The notes beneath the pieces were generated by a model. It was not told where the DNA came from, did not search any database, and saw only the letters and a list, made by a program, of their open reading frames with translations. A DNA stretch of 39,787 bases from the NCBI GenBank assembly GCA_008704415.1, contig VXIS01000394.1:1-39787 (forward strand). Reading direction: 5' to 3'. The DNA comes from Sphaerosporella brunnea (taxonomy: Eukaryota; Ascomycota; Pezizomycetes; Pezizales; Pyronemataceae). The translations under genes and the position numbers were made by a program. This document shows positions 17,527 through 28,945 of this stretch, in pieces; position 1 is the stretch's first letter; each line of letters begins with the position of its first letter.

Positions 17527-20424
17527 ATGGGACTCACTTCCCACTCCTTCCTGCCTCTGCTTCTGCTGGGTCTGGCGTTGTACATCACGCCCACCCATGC
17601 CTTCGGAGCCGGAAACATCGCCAGCATGTCTGCGATCGAAGGCTCCAATTGGCGCCATGGTGATCTCGAGGACACGCTGCTGCAACTGTTCATGGCGGCC
17701 GCAGCCGCGGGCGGACGGCAGCGGAAGTTCAGCGCTATGGACGTCAAGCGGGTGTATTTCGGCAACTGGCTGCGCGACTATTCGCAGGCTATCGATACCG
17801 GTGCCCTCAAATACGTCGAGGCTGAGACCGTCCGCATTTTGTTGTGGGTACTCAGCTTCATGACGTTTGGATATGCCACTGGAGAGTTTGAGGTCACTGC
17901 GGAACGGTTGGGTTGTTATAGACCCGAGGAGCATATCGATAATCCTAAGGATTATGCTGATAATGCCGATGTGCGTTTTCCTGATCGAGGCGGGTGGATG
18001 AGGGTACTGATGGTTTTCTTTGCAGGCTCGCGAATTCGATCGCAGACTTAGAGGCCCCGTTGATGAGGAGATTGAACTTGGTATCGACGAGAGGACCGGC
18101 CTGAAGAACTACATTGCCAACGAGAGCATCCGCAGGCTTTCGAACGGAGAGCAGATGTACACTAGCGGTATGGATCTGATTTCATGTGGCGTCCGTGGGT
18201 AATGCTGACGAGCGCCTGTAGCTGGCTTGGTCAGGAAACTGTTTACTCGTTCTATCGAGTTGGGTCGGAGATACGCACGCGATGGAAGGAAAGAGGATCT
18301 CTACGAGGCTTTCCGGTTGATGGGTACTGGATTGCACTGTCTTGAGGGTATGTATTCATGCTTCTATCTGCTTTCTCGTTGCATGGCTGACAGAACCCGT
18401 CAGACTACAGCGCTCACTCCAACTATACCGAACTCGCCCTGATCGAGTTGGGAGAGTCCGAGGTTTTCCCCCATGTCGGCCGTGAAACCATAGTCAACAT
18501 CCAGGGCCGCGAGATCTGGCCCATCGTCACCGGTACTTTCGGTGGTGTCGACTTCTTGCACTCGGTGTTGGGTGAATTCAACGACAAGGCAATGCAGAGC
18601 GAGATCTCGCAGCTGCACCAGACCATGGCGGATGCGCAGGCCACTGCTGAGAGCGCGGACCAGCAGTCCATCATCAAGGAGCTGATGGGACGGCTGAACC
18701 TTGGAGGCAGTGACAATATCGACAGTCGCACCAGCGAGCTGCAGAACAAGTCTGCTGCGCAGAAGCAGGCGACCGAAGAGGGAAACCCCTACGGACTCTC
18801 GCCTGACATTACCGCCCTCGGGAAGGAGATCTACCCGTTCTTGGAGTTCCACGACGAGCTCATGAAGAGGATTAACGAGGCCCTCGAGAAGGTCGGTCTC
18901 GACGTTATCGTCGAGAAGCTCTCTGAGGCGGTCTCTATCTTTGTCTTCAGCTTGCTGGCCCCCTTCATCCTCCCGATTCTGAGCCAGGCGGAGCAGGAGC
19001 TCAAGCAGGGTTCTAGCGAGGTCATTGCTTCCTCCGAGGATAAGCAGTACATCGTCTTCGAGGATGATTACTCCAGCAACCCCACCCACTCCATGCTGTC
19101 CAAGGATCACTTCACCAACCTCCTCAACGAGCCCGCCGGCAAGGTCGCCTCCGCATGCATCAAATTTGCAGTTCCTCTCCTGATGGAGGCCTGGGACAAC
19201 GAGTCCCGCAACCCCAACCAAGTTTGTGACCAGATCATCGGGGCAGTCTTCCACCACCCAGCCTTCCGCAACGGCGAAGACGGACGTCCCGGCTCCGAAG
19301 GCCGCCGGGCTATGTTCGCGGTTGTCGAGGAGTGGTGGAACTCCAAGGACTCCCAACAGCAGGACTTCCTCCGCGCCGCCCTCTCCCGCGAAGGAGTGCG
19401 CGAAGGCCGCAACCACAAAGCCGGCCTCCACGACTCCGGCCACGGCTGCTGTAAGCCGCTCAAGCGCAACCACAACGGGCTCAAGGGCGATATCGGCAGC
19501 ATCGTCGGTGACCAGGTCGGTGTGGCCGTTGAGAACGCCCTCGGCAAAACTGTCGCCGGGTCCGACACGGGCATTTTCGGCCAAATGGTCGGCGGCTTCG
19601 TCGGCGGCTTCATCAACAACAATCTGCAGAGCCTTGGCGGCGGAAACCAGACTTCCTATTCCCGGGAGGAATCCACCTCGTATGACTACGGCAGTGGTGA
19701 GCGCAGTTACCAGAGCCGCGAAGAGTACTCGTACAACCGCGGCGGCAACGACGAGTACGTGGAACGCCAGACCTTCGAAACGCCCTCGTACGAGCGGCAG
19801 ACCGACCGCTACGGCTCCTCCGGCGGCTATGAAGCCGAGCAGACGTATGAATCTCGCGACTCGTACGGACGACGCGAGGTCGTCGAGGAGGAATCTTACA
19901 GCCGTAACTACGGCGACTCCGATTATAGCACCCGCAGGGAATTTGTCGAGGAGGAGGATTCATACCCCAACAGACGGACAGGTACCCACACCCAAACCCA
20001 AACCCGCAGCTTCCAACATGGCTCTGACGATACGAAGGGAGAGAGGACGAGTTCGTCCAAGAACGTGAGTTCGAGCGCGAAGAGAGATATGAGGGTGGTG
20101 GCAGAGAGTGGGAGCAGCAGGAGGGGTATGGATACGAGGAGAGACGCGGCGGGTGGTAAACACCAACATCACAAGAAGAAGGAGGACTCGGGGGATGAGA
20201 GGAAAAAGGAGAAGGCAAAGGGAAGGTACAAATATGTCGCCAGTGAGGACGATGACGATAAGTATGAACACTCGGGTGATGAGAAGCAGAGGAAGAAACG
20301 GAATGATTCCGGTGATGAGGGAAAGTATAAGAAGAGGTATGAGAGTGGCAGCGGTAGTGGGAGTGAGAATGAGAAGGGGAAGAGCAAAAAGGGGAAGAAG
20401 AAGGGGAGGAGGGGAGGTGATTAA
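17527..20424 (+). CDS. het-C: HET-C family heterokaryon-incompatibility protein
   Basis: Four exons (17527-17970, 18026-18167, 18222-18347, 18404-20424) give 910 residues; introns are 54-56 nt with clear CTGAC branch sites. Residues 1-25 form a signal peptide ending THA, followed by FGAGNIASM and NWRHGDLEDTLLQL, the hallmark start of HET-C proteins (Pfam Het-C, the Neurospora type). VKRVYFGNWLRDYSQAID and LGESEVFPHVGRETI are further family blocks. A Gly/hydrophobic segment lies near residue 610-650 (MVGGFVGGFINNN). The remaining 260 residues are a low-complexity tail: first Tyr/Ser/Arg/Glu-rich with SRE and SYxR words, then Lys/Asp-rich with repeated SGDE. In Neurospora this protein takes part in allelic and non-allelic recognition after hyphal fusion; here the role is inferred from family. 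The tail may be the variable part. Confidence 0.93.
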
Positions 20425-20560
20425 GCTGCTTTATTCTCGATTTACTTTACTTCTTGATTGACGATTATTGATGAGTTTTCGATACCATACTTATAAAGTC
20501 CCAGATCAGACGTCACATGTTATCACTCGGCTCAACGTCAAATATTTTGTGATCTCTTGG

Positions 20561-20607
20561 GACGAGTGATCTGACGAGTGATCTGACGAGTGATCTGACG
20601 AGTGATC
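20561..20607 (+). repeat. 12-bp tandem repeat (GACGAGTGATCT)
   Basis: Three perfect units and a fourth missing its last base lie in tandem about 140 bp after the HET-C stop. Confidence 0.9.
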
Positions 20608-20968
20608 ATCTGTGTTTCTGGTCCGAATAGCCAGCTACATACAGCAATGTCTTTAAATTTACAGAGAAGCAGCCCCCTCAGAACGATGGTATATTATATT
20701 CTAGAAACGCCGGCCAGATGTCCCAAAGCAAAGCAAAAATATCTAAATAAGTGGACGCCCGTTTTTTTCCCAGCTGAAAGCAGAAGCAATAACGCCAGAA
20801 GAGCAACGGGAAGAAGGAAAAACGCTACTCCCCACCCCCCTCTCCCCAAAGAAATACGCCGTAAACGCCTGAGCTGAGAGCAAATCGGTATGTAAAGGAA
20901 AAGTCTCACGCCCGGAACAGCACAAAAAAAGGACGAAATTCACCGAAACCCACAAACGAAAACAAGGG

Positions 20969-20994
20969 AAAAAAAAAAAAAAAAAAAAAAAAAA
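20969..20994 (+). repeat. Poly(A) tract
   Basis: A run of 26 A residues in the intergenic region. Confidence 0.95.
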
Positions 20995-21333
20995 CCATCA
21001 AGTAAGGAAAGAACGAACAAGAAATCATCATTAAGTAAAACCTATAATCTTCAGCTCGCCCGTAGTTGTGGGTGAGTAAAGCCAGTAAGTACCCCCCTAC
21101 CACTCTTTTCTGCCTGGTACAAACTGTTTTGTAATGCCTTATACAAAGACCCACCGTGCTCGCCTTATAGGTTTTAAATAATGTGCGATACGTCTGTATC
21201 GTCGGAAAAACGAAAGTGTCGTGACATAGGAAAAAGAACGTTTTGTGTGACATAGGAAAAAGAATGTTGTCGTATCATCGGCCGAACGTCGTAGTCGTAA
21301 AAGAATGTGGCCGTAAAAGAGTGTGTCCAGGAA

Positions 21334-23756
21334 TTAAGCCTTACCACCAAACTCAGGGCCGGCGGCAATCATCCTACAAACCTTCTGGAAGTGCACTCCG
21401 ACCTCAGCGCGGGCGCGCTCAGCAATCTTGGCAGCCAAAACCGCCTCATCCCTAGCCAGCATAGCCGTCTGTCCGGCAATCTGCGCCTCCTTGCTCTGAG
21501 TAATCGCATCGCAGAGGACACCAGCCAGGGCAAGCAAGTTCTCACGCTTCTTGCCGCTCTGAGCAGTAGCAAGGCTGATCAGGTCCATGCAGACCGCAAT
21601 CGGGTTGTCCTGGGAAGTGGGCGAGTAGACGTCGCCGCCAGCGACACGGAAGCCTTCCTGAGGCTGGGTGCTCTGGTGCTGCTGCTGCTCGGAGATGCGG
21701 GCTTTGAGAGTGGCGATCTCCGCGTCGGCGAAGTTGTACTCGGAAGCGGACTTGCTGAACTTGGGAACCTTCTTGTCGGTACGGAACCAATCGGAAACGC
21801 CGCTGCGCTTCTTGGGCTTGACATCGGCTGAGGCAGCCTGGGTGCTCGACTTCTTGCCGATTCCGAGCCACTTGCGAGCACGGGTGCGCGCGTTGGTGTT
21901 GGAGGACTCGGCCTGAGCTGGCGTGGAAACGTTCACCACAGAAGCAGCCATGCGAGGAAGCTCGGGCTTGACGGAAGTGGCCTTAGCGGGCAGAGAGGCG
22001 CGGCTGTTGACGGGGCTCTTGAAGTCCTTGCGGGTGCCAGCGGGCGGGGTGCCAACCTTACCGACGGGAACTGGAATGCCAGAGCGACGACCGGGCCTGG
22101 CAGGGGAAGGCTTTCCCTTGGGGGTAACCGAGACTTGCTTATTGGCAGAAGACTTCTCCGGGTTGACTGGCGAGTTGGTCATGCTGGGAGTCCAGTTGTT
22201 GATCTTGGACGGAGTCGTCGGGCTTCTCATCAGGGGATGAACAGGCTTGATGGATGAAGAAGTAGCAGGCGTCATCTTCCGGTGCTGGCGGGTGGAGCGC
22301 TTGGAGTGCGAAGCGGACGTTCCACGGGCATAGGACGGAGCCACAGGCTTGGGGATTCCAGTGGGGCGATACTTAAGATGAGCACGGGGCGAAGTAACAC
22401 CCTTGGTGGAATCGACAGAATCGACAAGCTGCTCCTTACCCTTTCTCTTGACGGGGGTGACCTCAGCAGCAGCGGCACGAACGTTCTCGTTGACAGACAG
22501 CTCCTTCAACGCATTGCGGTGGTCAGCGCAAATGGTGCGGCGGTCTCTAGGAGGTCCGTAAGAACTGAACTCCTGAGTAACACCAGCGAACGAGCTGGGG
22601 CGCACCTTGCCACCATCGGCAAGGCTCTTGTCGGAGCTGCTGGCAAGCTTGTCGAGGCTGCTGGTCGTCAGAGACTTCTCCAAGTCGGAACAGAGCATCC
22701 TGCGGTTGGCGGAGTCGACTCGGAAGACGAAGGGAATCTTTCCAGGAGTCGACAGGAGGCTGTCGGAGAGCTTGACTTCGTCCATGGGGTGTTTGCGGTC
22801 CGCCGGGGTGTTGATCTCGTCGAGCTTGGTGGACGGCGTCATGGGAGTGGCGGTGGTAAGGATGGAGGTGAGGCTGGGGGTGGATGTACGACTGGGAGGT
22901 GTAGGAGACCTGGAGCTCTGGTGGTCGTTGAAGAGGTGGTCGAGGAAAAACCGATAGCGTCTAGGGTTTGTGCCCTCGGGAAGGTCCAGATATGGGTCAT
23001 CCTCGTCAACAATCTTGGAACCAACAATCTTGGAACCAACCCTAGGGTTTTTTAGCGACTGCGCATGCATGGCGCCTCCACCTGCCTTCGACTTAAGGAC
23101 CGGTATCCTGCTGGGCGGTCCATAGACACGACCTGGCGAGTACCGGGACGGAGTAGGCCTCTGTGAAGCTCCAGGCTGTGGGGAGGGCCTTGGGATTCTC
23201 GACGGCGGAAAGCCCTTCCGCTGCGACGACCGCTTCGAAGCGTTGACCTGCAAGACGAAAGTCAGAAACAATACTTGGTAGTTGCGAGCGGTATCCACTG
23301 ACCCCTTCATGTGAAACTCGCTGCTTGCTGACGAGTGAGACCCCGCTATCGAGTAGCTCCAGCAGTATGCGGCTAATCACAGCTTCATTGATATCGGCGG
23401 TGGGTGAAAGAGGCAAACGACCCTGCCTATACGCCTGATGCCATCCCTCATAGTCCTGTTGGAAAGCTTCGAGGGATTTGGTTGCATCTTTGGTCATACA
23501 CATCATTTGTAGAAGACGAAAGGTCTTAGTTAATTGCATGCCAATCGAGGAATCGCCCTCGTTCTCGACATCTTGGCTGACCTTCGTAAAATATTGGACC
23601 CAAATCATCTTGCCAACAGGCTCAAAGACCTTTACAACTCGTCAGCAAAATAACAACTGGGCACCGAAGCCACGGACTGCTCACCTGCTGCTCTTTCGGA
23701 ATGGCGGGCGGCGCGTGAGGAAACAGCGCGGGGTCTCCTAGACGCTTGCGAAACAT
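21334..23756 (-). CDS. Hypothetical basic Ser/Pro-rich protein, three exons
   Basis: The exons are 23756-23685, 23629-23303 and 23247-21334, with two 55-nt introns (GTGAGC...GTAAAG with branch GCTGAC; GTCAGT...TTGCAG with branch TCTGAC). Both joins are phase 0 and give 770 residues. The first 130 residues look folded and helical (MIWVQYFTKVSQDVENEGDS, TKTFRLLQMMCM, AVISRILLELL). The middle 450 residues are Ser/Thr/Pro/Lys-rich and disordered, with many SRIP, TP and SP words resembling phospho-sites and microtubule-binding linkers. The last about 100 residues are Ala/Glu-rich and helical (EIATLKARISEQQQ, AKIAERARAEVGVHFQKV). I do not recognise the family. The layout suggests a regulated scaffold or cytoskeletal protein, but that is speculation. 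Confidence 0.8.
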
Positions 23757-24245
23757 ATTTACGTTGCTTTAGGTTCGGTTCGGTGTGTGACTAAAAGAAG
23801 GAGGCCGACGGGCAGTGAATTGTTAAGGCTAAAAGAGCGGAAGGTGAAGTGGCGACCGAAAAGACGCCGTCGAAATGAGTGAAAAGAAGGAAATCCTCAG
23901 CGACGAGGAGGTGGTTGGTGGTGGGGAGCGAGGGAAGTGGGGAGGGGGTGGGAAGAGGAGGAGCTAGGACGCTGTTTATCCCCTCTGCGTCGTTCCTGGG
24001 AGCTTGCCCGGACGGCCTTCGGCCTGGTGAATTTGTGCTGGCCGCCGGACGGATTGTCTGGGCATAACGAACGTTATGCGGGCTTGGGCGGGGATGCATC
24101 TCTGGGACACCAAAAGTACTTGCATCAACAAGACATGGGCTTACAGGATGCATAACTGCCGGATTATTTGCATCAATGGCCATAGGAGGACTCCGTCGGA
24201 GCAGCAGCTGTCTCACTCGGGCATTATGTGGATAACAATCCGGGG

Positions 24246-24361
24246 GCCGCAGTTTACGCTTGAGATCACCTCAATAAGGCCGCGGACAGGAGAACGACGG
24301 GGAGGAGGCCCGTCGCAAGCTCTTCAGGTTGCATACGGACAACAAACTTGATTATATACAC
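24246..24361 (+). repeat. Dispersed repeat R, copy 1
   Basis: This copy shares ordered blocks with 34329-34441: GGCCGCAGTT, TCAATAAGGC, ACGGGG, AGGTTGCAT and GATTA, overall roughly three quarters identical over 110 bp. Neither copy is in a gene. Confidence 0.65.
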
Positions 24362-24386
24362 ACACACAGACTCTCTCTCTCTCTCT
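24355..24386 (+). repeat. CA/CT microsatellite
   Basis: ACACACACACAGA is followed by eight CT units. Confidence 0.9.
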
Positions 24387-25062
24387 GTGGATACTTTTCC
24401 TCCAAGGTCTCAATGTGCATCGGAAACCCACTGTGTGTGGTGGCGCAGGCGGAAGAGTCCAAAGCATTTGGTTTAAAACCGAGATAATTGCGATCTTTTT
24501 CGAAGACATCAGGTGGCACATCAGTGATATCTTGTGATCATGTCTGTGCGACACAGCAGCACATCTTCCAGCCAAGGGCAGCCGATCGATACATCTTCAC
24601 ATGGAAGCTGCGAGGAAAGAAAGAAAAGCATACATAGCACATGCCACATGCCGAACAAAGACTCTGGTTGGATGATGCCTGGCCAAATTTACCCAGGCTA
24701 CCCCAGCTGTCGTGTCCACCCATGCCGTCACCGCTTTATATCTAGTGATGGATGATCGATGGAGTACCTGAACACAAAAACCCCCCCGTTCCAAACACTC
24801 TGCGCGCCCTGCCCTTCTCCAACATCTTTCTAGATGCACTTCAACGCTCCGCCTGCCCTTGCCGCGATCTCGTTGCCGTTAAGCTGGCTTGCGCGTCCCT
24901 CTCGGCAGGAACGGGTCGATTTCAGCGGAGAACCACGCTAAACGATCCATCCTATCCCTCTACCCCCAAACCAATCCTCCCACCTGTCACCCGCGCGAAG
25001 AGCTGTGAGAAGCTACAAACGAAGGCCCACCCGACCAAACAGCTTGTCGCTCCTTCGACGAA

Positions 25063-25078
25063 CCCCCCCCCCCCCCCC
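25063..25078 (+). repeat. Poly(C) tract upstream of the STB-like gene
   Basis: Sixteen C residues, followed by CCACCACCCCCC, lie about 115 bp before the start codon. Confidence 0.95.
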
Positions 25079-25192
25079 ACCACCCCCCAAAACCCTCCCC
25101 CCAAAAAACAAAATCCGCCCCGCCGCGTAGACGAATCTTACCTCCTCCTGCCGCCCCAGCAACGCGGCGACAGGCAGGAGCGTTGGCTGGCG

Positions 25193-27794
25193 ATGCCTAC
25201 GTCTGTTACCTCCTCCTATCCCACAGCCACCTTGAGCTCAGCTCAGCATTCGCGCAAGCCGTCCCTCGCGATCCCCACTGCCAATTCCCACGCCTCGGCG
25301 CTGCCACTGTACGGGGAATATGTGGTCGATTCGCCGTTGGTGGCCGCGACGGGGGTGCCAGCCCCCTCATCTGAGCAGGAGGACTACGTTTTCTGCGATC
25401 CGGTAGCTACTTCTTCTGCTCCCGCACTGCCCATTCCGTTTTGCTCCCCGCCCTTGGCGTGCTCCCTAGCATTCTGACGTCGAATGGTGGTGGTGTGCGC
25501 AGGTAGCTTTCCGGTACCTCGAAGATGACCCCTGCGTGTCGGCAATCCATCGCCAGCAGCAACTCTCCGGCTACGAAGTCTACCTCGTCGAGCAGTGGGC
25601 CTGCTCGCGCGTCCACCCCACTTTCGTGATCTGTACCTACACCGGCGATCAAGCGCACAAGGTCTCGGTATCGGTCCTGCGCATCCCGAGAAATCAAGCA
25701 TTATGGTCGCGGAAATTGTCGGTCTACTTCGAAGCGGCGAACATGTGTAACGCGCGGCCGAAAAAGACCGATCTGGGCATCGTGATGCTCACCAATCTCT
25801 CCAGCTTTCCGCCCGCCCTCTCGGTGGTCCATGTGCCCGGGGGAGACGTCAAGTCGCACAGGATGGGTTTCATCGTCAACGAAGATCTGAAGCGGATGGG
25901 CTGTTCTGGACGCAGCGCGTTGACCCTCGACAAGCCGACCGATGCGAGCCAAACGAAGTTCCACCAGTTGTTCCGCACGTGCGACCGCAACCCTTTCGAG
26001 ACGGCGGTGACCGAGCTCGTGCGTCTGTGTCAGCTAGCTCTAATGGCGTTCGAAAAGCTGAAGCGGACCCCGATGTATGCGGACGGCCTGCTATGCGACA
26101 TTACCGAGAAGGGAATTCGGGACTGGTGGGCAGAGCTGGGCACGGAGTTCTACAATGTCGAGCCGAATGATGGCACCTTTGGGCCTACTACAGTTGCGGG
26201 ATTATTGGGAATGCTTCTGGGTATCAGGAATCGGTTGAACCTTTGCGGCGCTCCGGCGCCCAAAGATGTGTTTGATCTCCAACAGCTTGAGAAGGCTGTC
26301 ATGTATTTTCAGCGTCAGCAACGCATGGTGCGCACGGGACGCCTTGATCGCGAGACGATAGAGCGTTTGCAGAAGGCCACTGCGAAATCAGGTGGCCCAG
26401 ACATTTTTGCGGTCCCTCGAGCTATCAAATCGACGGTTGCGGACTTGTCCGCCCGTGCGGTGGGCAGCTCGGGCCCAACCGACGTCAGTGCTGTTGAGAC
26501 TGTGGATATTGACCGGTTTGTACGGCATCTTACGGGGGAGAGCTGTAAATTTTTATGGTATGGAAAGCCTCGGAAGGTTGGGTCTGTTCCAGTGGGAACA
26601 ATACCATCAAATGGACCTTCTCGGAGGACCAGCTTTGAACGGCAGGGGGGATCGATGAGTGGAGACGATGAAGCGCCTTCAATATCATGGCCAATCGACA
26701 GCACGGAAGCACAGCCTGCTTCCGGCCTAAGTGCATCATCTGCCTACCATAACTTCCATCACCCCGGATTGAGCACTGTCAATACATTTGCTTCGACAGA
26801 ATTTGGCCGGGAAGCTACAGTTTCAGATCTGCGCAAGGCTGTTTTTAAGTCTATGGCCGGGCGTGTCAAAGATGTGGCATCTAATATCAGCGCTGGTGCA
26901 GATTATGTGCGGGGTCGAGGACATCAACGGTCACAGACGAAGGACTTCTTTGCGGATGACGAGCTATCGATGCCTGTATCGCCGGTTGTTCATCAATCCA
27001 GGTTCACAACGCCTCCAGGCGGCAACAGCAACACGGGGTCTACCAAGACAGATGTGAAAGCTGGCACACCGGATGGCAACACACCAATAGATAGAGCTAC
27101 TACAGGGAGTCCGTCCCCGTCGCTTAATAATAATATGGGAGGATCATGGAACGACAAATTTCCCTCACAAGCACCGGACACATCTGCTGGGACTTCTGTA
27201 CACGAACACGTACCAGATAGTCGATGTTCCGAAGCAAACGAGCCACGGTCAAGACGCCGAAAGTCGTTCGATAACCTACGGAGACACCGACACCACGAAG
27301 CATTCTTTCCAAACCGGCTTTCGTTCTCTCTTGCTGAGGATGCAGTCCTGACTTGGAATTTACCGTTTGCACCTCCGGATAGATACGTTCTCACGGACCG
27401 CGTACAAGGAGACTGTGAGGATGTCATGCGCTGGAGCGACGCACATCTTTCCGCTCTGCATGGCTCATTATCAACGATCGACTCGAATATGGTTCGTTTG
27501 AATTCGGTTTACGAAAAGAAGTGCGCCGATGTAGGAATTGCGGAGAGGGAAGGGCGTCTCGGGATGGAGACCGAACGAGAAAAGATTAGAGATGCGATTA
27601 GAGAGGCCGAAGTTCTCGGCGCACGAATGCAATACGAGGTGGGAGTGGTGCAGGGGAAGCTGGTGGATTTGGAAGAGTCGGTGGCCAATCTGACCAAGTT
27701 TGTGCACGAATTAGAGGCGGAGGCCAAAATACTCGGCGATGATGAGGATGAGAAGAAGAAGCGCAGATGGTTTGCGTGGTTACTGGGTACGTAA
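25193..27794 (+). CDS. STB2/STB6-like Sin3-binding protein
   Basis: Exon 1 (25193-25402) joins exon 2 (25503-27794) across a 100-nt intron (donor GTAGCT, branch TTCTGACG, acceptor GCGCAG, phase 0), giving 833 residues. The N-terminal domain runs YVFCDP-VAFRYLEDDPCVSA, then GYEVYLVEQWACSR and PTFVICTYTGD, VMLTNLSSFPPALSVVHVPG and LKRMGCSGRSALTL, a pattern of the fungal STB2/STB6 family. KFLWYGKPRKVGSVPVG lies near residue 418. The middle is Ser/Pro-rich; the C-terminal 130 residues form a coiled coil and end RRWFAWLLGT. In yeast, Stb proteins were found as Sin3 histone-deacetylase partners; a repressor-complex role here is by family. A possible last intron (27787-27846, GTACGT...TTGTAG) would replace the final two residues with a hydrophobic extension ending at 28010. 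Confidence 0.78.
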
Positions 27795-28157
27795 TGCTTT
27801 CCTTGTTTTTTACTTGCTTTCTGCTTGCAACTGCATTGCATTGTAGCGGCGTCGGATGTGTATTTTATGTTTTTCAGCTTCGCGGGCAGAAGAATAGAGA
27901 GAGAGATTGCATTCGGCGTTAATGTAGCATCACCAGCCTTGTTTCAGTTCTTCTTGGTTTCACTTTGGCTGGCTCTCTCCCACGGCAAATACCAAGTGCT
28001 TGGCATCTAGATATTTGATGTCTGTGGGTAGACTTTCATGTTTTTGCCGTGTCGCATCCATCGAATATTGGCAGATTATAATGTACAATGACCTCCCAAA
28101 TTTCCCCAACACCTTCGTGCTCATAAATCGTACACCCATCACCGGTATCCAAGGCGC

Positions 28158-28520
28158 TTACTGTCCAAACCCACCGAAAGCACCGCCGGCAGCGCCGCCT
28201 CTTGACGCCTGCATGTTCTGCATCTGCTCGGAGACCTATTCATTCACCATCAGTCACCAATGCGCTTCCCTGCCCCAACCGTCCAATCACCTACGCACCT
28301 TGACATTGACCTCGAAGAACTTCGCAACGCAACGATCCAGGCAGACACTCTCGCCCTTGTTGAGGTCACCCTCCTTGTAGTCCGGCGGGATACACTTCTT
28401 TGTGCAGCTGTTGGAGAGGCGATTGAACATGTCTGTGATCATTTCGAGCTCCTGCTCAGCGGCAGCGATTTTTTGGGCGCTAGTAGGTTGCGCGGCGCCG
28501 CCGAAGCCGAGGAAAGACAT
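28158..28520 (-). CDS. TIM10: Tim10, small Tim chaperone of the mitochondrial intermembrane space
   Basis: Exon 1 (28520-28299) and exon 2 (28235-28158) are joined across a 63-nt intron (GTGCGT...GAATAG, phase 0), giving 99 residues, close to the yeast protein. The N-terminus MSFLGFGG and helix [14 protein letters not shown] are as in yeast Tim10. The twin CX3C motifs are complete: C39-TKK-C43 and C60-LDR-C64, forming the two disulfides of the helical hairpin. Tim10 with Tim9 makes the hexamer that escorts hydrophobic precursors to TIM22 and SAM. The tail is Gly/Ala-rich. The start is the ATG at 28518-28520; the upstream in-frame ATG adds only proline-rich sequence. It is divergent from the mitochondrial LysRS gene, 425 bp between start codons. 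Confidence 0.96.
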
Positions 28521-28945
28521 TTTTGCGAGTTTGTAGGGTGGGTTTGGCGGAGGTTGAGGGAGTGGTGAGGTTGGTGACGGTGGGAGCAATGCTGACGAAG
28601 TTTGGCTAGCGGCTTGGCGCGGGGGGAGGCTTAAATTTTTCGTTTTCGCCGGAGAGTTTCGTTCTTCCTCTCACACACCTCTATCATCACCACAGATGTG
28701 AATGGGTGCGATGTGCTGACTTCACAGGTAAGATATTCCCCCGCCCCGCCCTCTCTGCCCCTTCCCCGATATGATGAGAAACAGTTGTATCGAACCGCTG
28801 CGTATGAGGCTCGGGCTCTTTATGGGCGCCTTGCCAACGACTATAAACGCCTTATCTTCTCTCTGATCCTTCCTCTTGCACTCGTTTTCTGCCTCAATTC
28901 TTGTCTCTGAAGACATTTTGCTGACATTTAAATTCAGGAACTTCA
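28521..28945. promoter_or_regulatory. Shared divergent promoter of TIM10 and mitochondrial LysRS, with a 5' UTR intron
   Basis: Only 425 bp separate the two start codons. A likely 210-nt intron in the LysRS leader runs from 28728 (GTAAGA) to 28937 (branch GCTGACA, acceptor ATTCAG), leaving about 200 bp (28521-28727) as the promoter for both genes. CACACC and CATCACCACAG sequences lie just before the intron. Confidence 0.55.

Larger units (their letters stand above)
20425..21333. other. Intergenic region between convergent genes
   Basis: Holds the 12-bp tandem repeat at 20561 and a 26-base A run at 20969-20994. Near 21217-21262 the word GTGACATAGGAAAAAGAA occurs twice. No gene is seen. Confidence 0.5.
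23757..25192. other. Divergent promoter region of the 770-residue protein and the STB2/STB6-like gene
   Basis: No gene is supported. It contains a dispersed repeat (24246-24361), a CA/CT microsatellite directly after it and a 16-base C run before the STB-like start. The long spacing (1.4 kb) is large for this part of the window. Confidence 0.45.

Noticed and set aside
18400..19584. 394-codon ORF on the minus strand
   Set aside because: It is the exact antisense of the HET-C coding exon, Val/Leu/Gly-rich from codon complementarity, with no own features.
19226..20068. 280-codon ORF in another plus frame
   Set aside because: It overlaps the HET-C exon and is an Ala/Thr/Ser-rich shadow of it.
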